Shown here piece after piece: positions 7,128-15,108 of a stretch of 26,534 nt of DNA. Position 1 is the first letter of the stretch, and every line of letters begins with the position of its first letter. Below the pieces are notes generated by a model, which searched no databases, was not told the origin of the DNA, and saw nothing but the letters and a program-made list of their open reading frames with translations. Position numbers and translations under genes: made by a program. Origin of the DNA: JANLWK01 sp031364505 (GTDB lineage Bacteria > Eisenbacteria > RBG-16-71-46); contig JANLWK010000111.1 in the NCBI GenBank assembly GCA_031364505.1, positions 1 to 26,534 on the forward strand. The letters run 5' to 3'.

Positions 7128-7156
7128 ACCATACTGCACGCCCGTGCAGTCGTCAA
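7128..7156 (-). promoter_or_regulatory. lexA promoter with LexA operator (SOS box) in the spacer
   Basis: On the - strand a -35 box TTGACG (7151-7156) and a -10 box TATGGT (7128-7133) are exactly 17 bases apart. The whole spacer is occupied by ACTGCACGCCCGTGCAGT (7133-7150), a palindrome with 8-bp arms. It fits the CTG-N10-CAG core of gammaproteobacterial SOS boxes. A bound LexA dimer would block the promoter, which is the expected autoregulation. A second palindrome, GTTCGCGAAC (7104-7113), lies downstream near the transcription start and could be an additional or alternative site. Confidence 0.8.
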
Positions 7157-7529
7157 GTGGCGCCGTCCTTCCGGCCCATCCCGAGGCGGCGAGCCCGTCC
7201 CGGCGGCGTCACTCGCGCCCGCGCGTGGACACTCAGGCGCCCTGGCCGACGGGCGGCAGCGGTGACACCCATCGCCCTAACGCGCTGTCGCCGTAGGCGA
7301 TTTGCGCCTAACGGTGAGCCACCCGGCACATGGTCCCCGCCTTGCTCAACGTATCCCACGAGGTCGCAAGGCCTCGAACCACGACTGGCAAGGAGCGGCA
7401 GTGCGGGAACGCGAAGGTTGATCGCTATCGGGGGCCGATTGGCCGATGCAATTCCGCCCTCCGCTGCCTTGTCCGTCGGGGAACGCCTGCCGCGCGGAAG
7501 GCCGCAAGGTGGCGGCCGTGGCACGGACG
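7157..7529. other. 373-base intergenic region without a convincing gene
   Basis: No open frame here has a start with a ribosome site, a domain, or the third-position GC of real genes nearby. The stretch is less GC-rich than its flanks. It holds one clear hairpin, CCGTAGGCG (7291-7299) with CGCCTAACGG (7305-7314) and a five-base loop ATTTG, with a single bulged A. There is no T-run after it. A heptamer CCTAACG occurs twice (from about 7276 and 7308). The hairpin lies downstream of the metallophosphoesterase gene and might mark the end of that transcript, but this is weak. Confidence 0.5.
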
Positions 7530-8369
7530 TCACCCGCGCGGCACGAGTTCGAAGATCGCGATCTCCGGCGGGCACGCCACGCGGATCGGCAGCGACGGAC
7601 ACCCGATGCCGCGGCTCACGTACATGCGCGAGCCCCGGGACTCGTACCATCCCTCCACGTACGGCCAGCACCCCTTGGGCATGTAGAGCGGCGGAAGCCC
7701 CGGGATGCGAACCTGGCCGCCATGCGTGTGCCCCGCGAGCACCAGCGGAAACCGGCCGGCCACGTCGTCGAACAACACGGGGCAGTGAACGAGCCCGACG
7801 ACGAACGCGTCGGGCGGCGTCATCGCGAGCGCCGCATCCGCGTCCGGCCACCCGGCGAGCGCGTCGTCGAGCCCCGCGAACCACACGCTCTCGAACAGCG
7901 GCGCCGCCTCGTTGCACAGCAGCCGGACGCCCCGCGCGCCCAGGAACGCGCGCCAGTCGTCGACCGAGTGGCCGTAGTCCCAGTTGCCCAGTGTCGCCCA
8001 CAGGCCGAGCGGCGCGTGCATGCGTTCGACCGCCGGCCCGCACGCCTCGGGCGTGCCGCCCAAGGCCGCGAAGTCGCCGTTCATCGCGATCGCGTCGGGC
8101 CGCTCGGCCTCCAGCAGTTCGATCAGGCGGTCCTCGCGCGGCCCCGGCCGCACGACGTGGAGGTCGGAGACGAGTGCCAGCCGGATCGGGCGGCTGACGG
8201 GGGCCGGAACGCGGTGGCGCGTGATGACGATCTTGCGATTTGGCGTCCACACGCGGTCGAGCAACCGGTAGAGCCCGCTGCCGTGAACGAACATCGTGAG
8301 CAGGCGCTTGCGCGCGAGGATGTCTCGATGCCGCCGCTCCGCGTGCCGCCAGCGCGTGATCCGCGTCAT
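7530..8369 (-). CDS. metallophosphoesterase, YaeI/YkuE-like
   Basis: The 279-residue protein is a calcineurin-like metallophosphoesterase. Metal-binding motifs are in order: VSDLHV (Asp 69, His 71), MNGDF (Asp 99), a GNWD variant (129-131), GLVHCPV and AGHTHGGQVRIPGLP. The usual GNHD motif has tryptophan in place of histidine; that His normally helps protonate the leaving group, so activity may differ. Members of this branch cleave phosphodiesters or pyrophosphates such as lipid A precursors, but the substrate here cannot be told. There is no clear N-terminal membrane helix. The ATG overlaps the stop of the upstream DUF2079 gene (ATGA, 8366-8369), so the two are translationally coupled. Confidence 0.9.
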   Translation of the reverse strand: MTRITRWRHAERRHRDILARKRLLTMFVHGSGLYRLLDRVWTPNRKIVITRHRVPAPVSRPIRLALVSDLHVVRPGPREDRLIELLEAERPDAIAMNGDFAALGGTPEACGPAVERMHAPLGLWATLGNWDYGHSVDDWRAFLGARGVRLLCNEAAPLFESVWFAGLDDALAGWPDADAALAMTPPDAFVVGLVHCPVLFDDVAGRFPLVLAGHTHGGQVRIPGLPPLYMPKGCWPYVEGWYESRGSRMYVSRGIGCPSLPIRVACPPEIAIFELVPRG

Positions 8370-10093
8370 CGCGTCGCCGCGCCCGCGCCGGTGGCCGGCC
8401 CCCGCCGCCACAGCGTGAACGTCTCGTGCTCCGCCACCGGCTGGGCCCCGCTCGCCGCCAGCGTGTCGGACAGCGCATCGAGGTCGGGCGTGTCATAGAC
8501 ACTCAATCCGGGCGAGCGGTCGATCGCGACGTAGTCCGCATCGCCGAGCCCGCGCGGCAGCAACGCCGCGTGCGTCCGATGAGTAATGTGAGGATAGAGC
8601 GCGGCGTGAGCCGCCACGGTCGCGCCGGCCGGCAGTCGCGCGAGTGTCGCCGCCACCGCGCGGTCGTGATCCGTCGGGGACATGGTGCGGATCGCATCGA
8701 GCGGCCCGCGCCCGAAGAACAGCAGGAAGCCGAGGACGACGAGCGCCAGGCGTACGGGCGGCAGGGCGGTGCGCGCTTCAGGTGCGGAGAGCTCCCCGGC
8801 TGCCGCCGGCCGCGCGAGCCCCGAGGCGAGCACGTACACGAGGAACGGGATCAACGCGCATTCGTAGTGGAAGCCCACGCCGTGACGCACGAAGGCGATG
8901 TTGAAGAGCGCTCCGGCGAGCGCGATGAGAGCGGCCGCGGGTGCGGCCGCCGCGAATGCCACGAAGGGCGCCCCCACCTGCGCCAGGTACTTGATGGACT
9001 CCGCGCGCGCGAATCGCGGCAGCACGTCGCCCCAGAAAGCGGCGGGATGGATCACGGCCGCGCGCAGGATGTCGCCGCTCGTCGCGCCCAGCCCGCCCAG
9101 CGCGCCGAGCCGCCGCACGAGCACGGTCTCGCCGCCGCCGCCCGCGAGGCGTGGCGTTACGACCGCGACCAGCACGACGAACGCCACGCACGAGGCCGCG
9201 AATAGCGCGATGCCATCGGCGCGTCCGGGGCCGCGTCCGGGGGCGCTGTCGCGCGCGCGGTCGGCCGTTCGCGTATCGCGCGCGCCCGACACATCGCCGC
9301 GCGCGATGAGCCACGCGCCCAGCATCGCGGTGTAGAACGGCGCCAGTTCCTTCACGAACCAGCTCGCGAGGGCCAGCGCCCAGAACCACGCGCGCCGCCG
9401 TGTCTCCATCGCGAGCAGCAGTCCCAGGAACAGCGGCACCAGCAGGTCGTCCTCGTGGAGGTCGAATACGTTCGCGGCGCGCAGGGGCCGGTACGCGAGC
9501 AGGCAGAGTCCCGCGAGTGCCGCCGCACCGCGCGTGGCGCCGCGCGCCCGCGCGAGCGCGTACGCGAGCGGGGCGCCGGCGGCGAGGGTCAGCGTCTGGA
9601 ACACGAACAGCCCGCGAATCGAGGTCGTCACGAGATAAGCGATCGATCCGATCGCGAGCGCCGGCGAGAAGTGCTCGCCCAGGTAGCTGCCACCCTTAGC
9701 CATGTCGGCGTGCAGGAATCCGCCGCCGCGCGCCGTGCACCACAGCGCCTGATCGACGAACCCCAGGTCCCACGCGTTGGCGTGGAACGAATCGAAGCGC
9801 CGCGCCGAGATCCACACGTGGAGCGACGCGTACACGACGACGCCGAGCGCGAGCCACGCGCGCGGGTGTCGCTCGAGCGCCGCGGCCGCGTGCTCCGAGG
9901 CGCGGAACAGCGCCGGCGGCAGCCAGTCGCCCCGCCGCCACCGCCGCACGGCGAGCAGTGCGAGCAGCGCCCACGCGAACGCGTCGACCTGCGCGAGCTC
10001 GAGGCGCGCATCGCCGGCCGTGAGGCGCACGCCGCCCGTGACGACGAGTGCGGCGATGAACGCGGCGAGTACCACGATCAGGCGATCGAGCAT
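8366..10093 (-). CDS. DUF2079 family polytopic membrane protein
   Basis: The 575-residue product is strongly hydrophobic, with about ten to twelve membrane segments, starting with LIVVLAAFIAALVVTGGVRL. The family signature region is present: RRFDSFHANAWDLGFVDQALWCTARGG followed by LGEHFSPALA, and later NVFDLHEDDLLVPLFLGLLL and WFVKELAPFY. DUF2079 proteins resemble GT-C type glycosyltransferases, with acidic and histidine residues facing outward, but no reaction is established. A soluble C-terminal part (from about residue 490) carries a THRTHAALLPRGLGDADYVAIDRS stretch typical of this family. ATG 10093 is the first start before the conserved part; ribosome site is weak. It is divergent from the EamA gene and coupled to the metallophosphoesterase. 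Confidence 0.88.
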   Translation of the reverse strand: MLDRLIVVLAAFIAALVVTGGVRLTAGDARLELAQVDAFAWALLALLAVRRWRRGDWLPPALFRASEHAAAALERHPRAWLALGVVVYASLHVWISARRFDSFHANAWDLGFVDQALWCTARGGGFLHADMAKGGSYLGEHFSPALAIGSIAYLVTTSIRGLFVFQTLTLAAGAPLAYALARARGATRGAAALAGLCLLAYRPLRAANVFDLHEDDLLVPLFLGLLLAMETRRRAWFWALALASWFVKELAPFYTAMLGAWLIARGDVSGARDTRTADRARDSAPGRGPGRADGIALFAASCVAFVVLVAVVTPRLAGGGGETVLVRRLGALGGLGATSGDILRAAVIHPAAFWGDVLPRFARAESIKYLAQVGAPFVAFAAAAPAAALIALAGALFNIAFVRHGVGFHYECALIPFLVYVLASGLARPAAAGELSAPEARTALPPVRLALVVLGFLLFFGRGPLDAIRTMSPTDHDRAVAATLARLPAGATVAAHAALYPHITHRTHAALLPRGLGDADYVAIDRSPGLSVYDTPDLDALSDTLAASGAQPVAEHETFTLWRRGPATGAGAATR

Positions 10094-10159
10094 GGCGGGC
10101 GAGCCTAGCCGAATCGCGCGCGGATGCTTAGGCGGCGCGATTGCGCTAGCGTGCGCGCG

Positions 10160-11083
10160 ATGGTTCCCAAGCCCCGCCCGAAACTGCTGCTCCCCGCGCT
10201 GGTGCTCAACGTCCTGATCGCGAGCGGCACGTTCCTGGTCGTCAAGCGCACGCTCGTCGAGTTCCCGCCGCTGCCGCTCGCGCTGTTCCGCTTCGTGCTC
10301 GCCGCCTCGCTCGTCTGGCCGGCGGTGCGCTGGGCGCGGCCCGGCAAGCGCATCGCGCCGGCCGACCGGGCGGCGGTATGGCTGCTCGGCGTGCTCGCCG
10401 TGCCGCTCAACCAGGGGCTGTTCCTCGTCGGCATGAAGTGGGCGAGCGCATCGCACGCGGCGCTCCTCTACGCCCTGACGCCGGCGTTCGTCGTGCTCAT
10501 CATGCTCGCGCGCGGCGCGGCGCGGCCGCGCGCGATCCAGTTCGGCGGCATCGCGCTCGCGTTCGCCGGCGTGCTGCTGCTGCTGCTCCAGCGCGGGCTC
10601 CACTTCGACCGCAACTCGCTCACCGGCGACCTGCTCGTGTGCGGCGCCGTGGCCGCGTGGGCCGGCTACATCGCCCTCGGCGCCGCGCTGTCGCGGCGGT
10701 ACGGCCCGCTCATCGTCACGAGCGAGGCGCTGCTCGCGGGGACGCTCGTCTACCTGCCGATCGGGATTCCGTCGCTGATCGGTTTCCACCCGTCCGCCAT
10801 CTCGACGACCGCGTGGCTCGGGCTGTTCTACCTGGCGTGGCTCACCTCGGGCCTCAACTACATCCTGTGGTTCTGGGGGCTCGAGCACCTGAAGCCGGCC
10901 ACCGTGGCCATGATCACGAACGTACAGCCCATCGTGACCGCCGCGATGGCATGGGCGTTCCTGGGCGAGCGGCTGCCGGCCGGGTTCATCCTGTCGACGG
11001 CGTGCGTGCTGGTCGGCGTCTGGATGACGCGGTTGGCGGTGCCCGAGCCCGTCGCGCCGGGCACCGGGGCGGTCGGAAAGTAG
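10160..11083 (+). CDS. EamA/DMT superfamily transporter (RhaT-like)
   Basis: The 307-residue protein has ten predicted membrane helices arranged as two EamA repeats. The first repeat covers about residues 10-140 (ASGTFLVVKRTLVEFPPLPLALFRFVLAA) and the second about 150-295, ending with NVQPIVTAAMAWAFLGERLPAGFILSTACVLVGVWMTRL. The conserved end-of-repeat PAFVVLIML and QPIVTAAMAWAFLGE elements are clear. Members export amino acids or metabolites; the substrate is not visible. ATG 10160 has no ribosome site but has TAGCGT (10147-10152) seven bases before it, so it may be a leaderless message. An in-frame ATG at 10124 would add 12 arginine-rich residues and is less likely. It is divergent from the DUF2079 gene. 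Confidence 0.9.
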   Translation: MVPKPRPKLLLPALVLNVLIASGTFLVVKRTLVEFPPLPLALFRFVLAASLVWPAVRWARPGKRIAPADRAAVWLLGVLAVPLNQGLFLVGMKWASASHAALLYALTPAFVVLIMLARGAARPRAIQFGGIALAFAGVLLLLLQRGLHFDRNSLTGDLLVCGAVAAWAGYIALGAALSRRYGPLIVTSEALLAGTLVYLPIGIPSLIGFHPSAISTTAWLGLFYLAWLTSGLNYILWFWGLEHLKPATVAMITNVQPIVTAAMAWAFLGERLPAGFILSTACVLVGVWMTRLAVPEPVAPGTGAVGK

Positions 11084-11209
11084 CCGTCCTTACGAGTCGT
11101 TCTGACGATCGCAAGGGCAGCCAGAATGTTGTGTCGGCCGCGGGGACACTGACCTACCATTGAGGGCCTTCTGGCCCACCGCGCAATCATCCCCGAGGGG
11201 TTCGACGCC

Positions 11210-13555
11210 GTGATGACCGGATCCGATCGCCGACCCTCGCGGCGCAACGTGTCGAGCGTGCTCTGCTCCGTGCTCTTCGGCCTGTCATTCGGCCTGCTCG
11301 GGAGCCCGGCCGGTGCGCACCCACCGATCGAAGATGCGCTGCGGCGCCTCGCCCCCGAGGCTCTGACCGGCACTGCCGCCGCCCGCGCTTACCTCGAGCG
11401 CGGCGAGCTCGAGCGGCTCGAGCGCGAGTGGGACCTGGCGCTCGCCGACTACACGCGTGCCGAGGCGCTCGCCCCGTCGCTGCCGGGGCTCGACCTCGCG
11501 CGCGCCGAGCTGCTGCTCGACCGGGGCCAACCCGCCACGTGCGAAGCGGCGGCCGACGGGATCGTTGCTCGCGACGCGAACGCGCTCCGCGCGATCGAGC
11601 TGCGTGCCCGCGCCCGCGCGGCGCAGGGCATGCTCGGCGAGGCGGCGCGCGACTACGACCGCTGGATCCACGCGGCGGCGCGCGTGACTCCGGACGACTT
11701 CATCCGCCGCGCGCGATGGCTCGAGGCGGCGGGGCCGGCATACCTGGACGAAGCGTTGCGCGGAATCGACGCGGGCATCACGCGCTTCGGGCCGATCGCC
11801 GGGCTGCTGATCGAGGCCTCGGAGATCGAGTCGCGGCTCGGCCACTTCGCCGAATCGCGGGCGCGACTCGACCGGCTCGACGAGGAGATCGCGCGCGTGC
11901 GGCGGCACGAGCCGGCGCCTCAACGGGTTCCCCAGCGGGCTTCGACGGCGGCGCCCCGCGCACCGGTGACCACGGCCGCGCGCGCGGCCGGGTCGTCGGA
12001 CCCACCGACGCAGCCCGTGCTCACGCGCGGTCCATACCTCCAGGCGGGCGGCTCGAGTCGCATCGTGATCCGCTGGCGCACCGACGTGCCGTGCGACTCC
12101 CGCGTCGAGCTGGCGCTGGACGACAATCCGTCCATCCCGGTGCTCGTGCCCGGAGACGTGACCGACCACGAAGTCGAGCTCACCGACCTCGGGCCGGCGA
12201 TGGAATACAAGTACAGCATCGGCACCACGTGCTGCGACGTCACGGGCATCACGTTCGCCTCGTCGTCGTTCGTCACGGCCCCGGCACCGGGTCCCATGGG
12301 CCCGACGCGTGTCTGGCTGCTGGGCGATTCGGGCTTCCCCACGCCCGACCTCGCGCGCGTGCGCGACGCGTTCCTCCACTGGAACGGCGTCCACCGCCTC
12401 GACGCGTTCCTGATGCTCGGCGACAACGCGTACAACAACGGCACCGACTCCGACTACCAGGCCGCCGTCTTCAACATGTTCCCGACACTGCTCGCGCAGC
12501 ACGTGCTGTGGCCGACGCGCGGCAACCATGACCTCCTCTACGCGCCGCTGTTCAGCGACTACTACGACATCTTCTCGATGCCGACGGCGGGCGAGTGCGG
12601 GGGCATGCCGTCGGCGAGCGAGGCCTACTACTCGTTCGACATCGGCCACGTCCACTTCGTCTGCCTCGACTCCGAGGGCAGCGATCGCACGCGATCCGGC
12701 CCGATGTTGCGCTGGCTCGAGAGCGACCTCGCGGCCTCGTCGCAGCCGTGGAACATCGCCTTCTGGCACCACCCGCCGTACAGCAAGGGCTCGCACGACT
12801 CGGACAACCCGATCGACAGCGACGGGCGCATGCGCGACATGCGCCAGGTCGCGGGCGGCATCCTGGATTCCGCCGGCGTCGATCTCATGATCTCGGGCCA
12901 CAGCCACTCGTACGAGCGCTCGTACCTGCTCCGCGGCCACTACGGCGTCTCGGCCACCCTCACGTCCGCCATGAAGGTGGACTCGCTCGCCGGCCGCATC
13001 GGCGGCACCGGTCCGTACCACAAGTTCGGCGAGGGCAGGACCCCGCTCGACGGCATCGTGTACACCGTGTTGGGTTCGAGCAGCTCGGTGCACTTCGGGA
13101 CGATGAACCATCCGGTGATGATCTCGTCGCTGCTGTCACTCGGCTCGATCGTCCTCGACATCGAGGGCCTGAGGCTCGACGCGCGGTTCCTGAACGACCA
13201 GGGCGTCGCACTCGACAGCTTCGCGATCTTTAAAGGCGCGGCTCTCGCCGCGCCCCGGGACGCACGAGTTGCCGACCTCGCGCCGCGGTTGCGATCGATC
13301 GCGCCGAACCCGATGCGCGCCGCCTCGTCGATCGTGTACGTGATGCCGCGGGCGGGCGACGCGCGGATCAGCGTCGTCGATCCGGCCGGCCGGCGCGTGC
13401 GGCTGCTCGAGTCCGGCCGGCGCGCCGCGGGCGCCCATACGATCGCGTGGGACGGCCGGCGCGATTCCGGCCATCGCGTGACGCCCGGCGTCTACTTCGC
13501 GCTGCTGGAGAGCGGCGCCGGACGCTCGAGCGCGCGGTTCGCGGTGCTGGAATAA
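11210..13555 (+). CDS. secreted purple-acid-phosphatase-like metallophosphatase with helical repeat and FlgD-like C-terminal domains
   Basis: The 781-residue protein begins with a signal peptide (about residues 14-36, ending SPAGA). A TPR-like helical region follows to about 235 (YLERGELERLEREWDLALADYTRAEAL). A fibronectin-like N-terminal purple acid phosphatase domain starts near 265 (VLTRGPYLQAGGSSRIVIRWRT). The catalytic domain contains LLGDSG (about 370), LGDNAYNNG (about 404), TRGNHD (about 438), FWHHPPYSKGSHD (about 519) and SGHSHSYERS (about 562), so all metal ligands are present. From about 693 there is a FlgD-like Ig domain (SIAPNPM...GVYFALLESG), often used for surface attachment or sorting. 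GAGGGG at 11195-11200 serves GTG 11210 or ATG 11213. It probably works outside the cytoplasm; whether it hydrolyses monoesters or is a signalling phosphodiesterase is unknown. Confidence 0.9.
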   Translation: MMTGSDRRPSRRNVSSVLCSVLFGLSFGLLGSPAGAHPPIEDALRRLAPEALTGTAAARAYLERGELERLEREWDLALADYTRAEALAPSLPGLDLARAELLLDRGQPATCEAAADGIVARDANALRAIELRARARAAQGMLGEAARDYDRWIHAAARVTPDDFIRRARWLEAAGPAYLDEALRGIDAGITRFGPIAGLLIEASEIESRLGHFAESRARLDRLDEEIARVRRHEPAPQRVPQRASTAAPRAPVTTAARAAGSSDPPTQPVLTRGPYLQAGGSSRIVIRWRTDVPCDSRVELALDDNPSIPVLVPGDVTDHEVELTDLGPAMEYKYSIGTTCCDVTGITFASSSFVTAPAPGPMGPTRVWLLGDSGFPTPDLARVRDAFLHWNGVHRLDAFLMLGDNAYNNGTDSDYQAAVFNMFPTLLAQHVLWPTRGNHDLLYAPLFSDYYDIFSMPTAGECGGMPSASEAYYSFDIGHVHFVCLDSEGSDRTRSGPMLRWLESDLAASSQPWNIAFWHHPPYSKGSHDSDNPIDSDGRMRDMRQVAGGILDSAGVDLMISGHSHSYERSYLLRGHYGVSATLTSAMKVDSLAGRIGGTGPYHKFGEGRTPLDGIVYTVLGSSSSVHFGTMNHPVMISSLLSLGSIVLDIEGLRLDARFLNDQGVALDSFAIFKGAALAAPRDARVADLAPRLRSIAPNPMRAASSIVYVMPRAGDARISVVDPAGRRVRLLESGRRAAGAHTIAWDGRRDSGHRVTPGVYFALLESGAGRSSARFAVLE

Positions 13556-13581
13556 CCCAGTCGCGGCGGCGCCTCGGGCGG

Positions 13582-13611
13582 TTGCGCCGGGTGCCGTGCT
13601 GCTCCTAGTGT
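13582..13611 (+). promoter_or_regulatory. possible promoter of the prenyltransferase-ubiX-ubiD operon
   Basis: TTGCGC (13582-13587) and TAGTGT (13606-13611) are 18 bases apart in the 93-base gap upstream of the UbiA-like gene. The match to sigma70 boxes is modest. The leader would be about 30 bases. Confidence 0.35.
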
Positions 13612-13648
13612 TCGCAGGCTTCGGCCCGCCCTTGCGAGAGCCCCCTGC

Positions 13649-14551
13649 ATGCACGCCACCGCGACGACCCCCAACCTGACGAACCGAGTCCGCACGTACG
13701 CATCGTTCGTGCGGTTCGAGCACACGCTGTTCTCGCTGCCGCTCATCCTCGCCGGCATCTTCTCGGCGCCGGGGCGGGCGATGCCCGCCGCGCGCTGGGC
13801 GTTGATCGCCCTCGCGGCCGTGGGGGCACGCACGGCCGCCATGGCGATCAACCGCCTCGCCGACCGCCGGCTCGACGCGCTGAACCCGCGCACGCGTGTG
13901 CGCGAGCTGCCGTCGGGCGCGATGTCGTCCGCCGAGGGGTGGGGGCTGCTGCTCGCGAGCCTCGCGATCTACTTCGGCGTCTGCGCGCTACTGGGCCGCT
14001 GGTACGTGGCCGTGGCGTTCGTCCCGCTCGCGGCGTTCATCGTCTATCCGTATCTCAAGCGCTTCACGCCGCTCTGCCACTTCGGCGTCGGCGCGGCACT
14101 CGCGCTGGCGCCACTCGCGGGCTACGCCGCGGCGCATCCCGATCTCGCCGAGCCGCGGGCCGCGATCCTGCTCGCGGTGTTCGCGTTCCTGTGGGTGAGC
14201 GGCTTCGACATCATCTACGCCACGCTCGACGAGGCGTTCGACCGCGCGCACGGTGTGCACTCGATGGTGGTGTGGCTGGGGCGCCGGCGCGCGCTCCGGG
14301 TCTCGGCGGTCCTGCACGGCATGGCGAACGTCGCGCTGGCCGTGATGACGATCCTGGTGCTGCGGGCGGGTGGCGCGCGGTCGCCCCTGGCCGCGATCAT
14401 CGTGTCCACGCTGGCTCTCTGCACGGCCACCACGCTCCTCGTCCTCGAGCAGCGCTGGGCCGAGCGCGTGGATCTCGCGTTCTTCAAGGTCAACGTGTGG
14501 GTCGGCGCGTGCGTGCTGCTCACCGTGCTCGCGGCGCGGATCCGCTTCTAG
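13649..14551 (+). CDS. mqnP: UbiA-like polyprenyltransferase, menaquinone (futalosine pathway) type
   Basis: This 300-residue integral membrane enzyme attaches the polyprenyl tail to the aromatic quinone precursor. The first aspartate-rich motif is NRLADRRLD (Asn 68, Asp 72, Asp 76) and the second is DEAFDRAHGVHS (Asp 194, Asp 198). The SGFDIIYATLDEAFDRAHG stretch is characteristic of the subgroup linked to MqnA-E menaquinone synthesis, known as MqnP. Eight to nine membrane helices are visible. The start ATG 13649 has only a weak ribosome site. It is followed after two bases by ubiX, and ubiD overlaps ubiX, forming a prenylation-decarboxylation operon. mqnE is at 22797. Substrate assignment to the futalosine pathway rests on this context. 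Confidence 0.9.
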   Translation: MHATATTPNLTNRVRTYASFVRFEHTLFSLPLILAGIFSAPGRAMPAARWALIALAAVGARTAAMAINRLADRRLDALNPRTRVRELPSGAMSSAEGWGLLLASLAIYFGVCALLGRWYVAVAFVPLAAFIVYPYLKRFTPLCHFGVGAALALAPLAGYAAAHPDLAEPRAAILLAVFAFLWVSGFDIIYATLDEAFDRAHGVHSMVVWLGRRRALRVSAVLHGMANVALAVMTILVLRAGGARSPLAAIIVSTLALCTATTLLVLEQRWAERVDLAFFKVNVWVGACVLLTVLAARIRF

Positions 14552-14553
14552 AG

Positions 14554-15108
14554 ATGGGGCGCTACCTGATCGGCATCACGGGCGCCTCGGGGGCGGTGTT
14601 CGGCGTCGACTTCGTGCGACGCTGCCCGGGCGAGAAGTACCTGGTGATGTCGGACTGGGGCCGGCAGGTGCTGGCGTCCGAAACCGGGCTCAAGCCGACC
14701 GATCTCGCGGGCGCGGTGAAGAAGGTGTTCGCCGACACCGATCTCGCCGCACCCTTCTCGTCCGGGAGCAACCCATTCGACGCCATGGTGATCGTGCCGT
14801 GCAGCATGTCGACGCTCGCGCGCATCGCCGCCGGCATCGCCGACACGCTGATCACGCGCGCCGCCGCGGTGGCGCTCAAGGAGCGCAGGCGGCTCGTCGT
14901 GTGCCTGCGCGAGACGCCGCTGTCGAGCATTTCGCTCGAGAACGCGCTCAAGCTGTCGCGCGAGGGCGTGGTCGTGATGCCGATCTCGCCGCCCTGGTAT
15001 CGCGCGCCGCAGACGCTCGAGGACGCCGTCCACGGCTTCACCGACAAGGTGCTGCGGCTGCTCGGCGAACCGGCGGGGCCGGGTTGGCGGGAAGGCGAGC
15101 TGGAGTGA
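14554..15108 (+). CDS. ubiX: UbiX flavin prenyltransferase
   Basis: UbiX makes prenylated FMN, the cofactor that UbiD needs. The 184-residue protein has the FMN-binding GITGASGAVFG near the N-terminus. It also has the conserved IVPCSMSTLARIAAGI with the surrounding LITRAAAVALKERRRLVVCLRETPLSSI motif, and a final MPISPPWYRAPQTLEDAV. Length is typical for the family (about 185-200). ATG 14554 lies two bases after the prenyltransferase stop, and its own stop overlaps the GTG start of ubiD, so the three proteins are made from one coupled message. Confidence 0.96.
   Translation: MGRYLIGITGASGAVFGVDFVRRCPGEKYLVMSDWGRQVLASETGLKPTDLAGAVKKVFADTDLAAPFSSGSNPFDAMVIVPCSMSTLARIAAGIADTLITRAAAVALKERRRLVVCLRETPLSSISLENALKLSREGVVVMPISPPWYRAPQTLEDAVHGFTDKVLRLLGEPAGPGWREGELE

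Noticed and set aside
7068..7139. Longer LexA starting at GTG 7139
   Set aside because: That start lies upstream of the predicted transcription start and inside the operator; ATG 7070 has a proper ribosome site and gives normal LexA length.
7276..7315. Integron attC-like CCTAAC heptamers
   Set aside because: Both copies are in the same orientation and no matching GTTRRRY partner or integrase is present.
7355..7385. tRNA-like T-loop (GGTTCGAGGCC on the - strand)
   Set aside because: The flanking T-stem does not pair well and no acceptor, D or anticodon arm could be built around it.
10094..10888. Extension of the DUF2079 frame upstream of ATG 10093
   Set aside because: The extra part is Arg/Glu/Gln-rich, overlaps the EamA gene on the other strand, and precedes the natural first membrane helix.
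11285..13111. 608-codon open frame antisense to the phosphatase gene
   Set aside because: It mirrors a clear multi-domain gene, is built of Arg/His/Val-rich low-complexity sequence and has no motif; high GC alone keeps such frames open.
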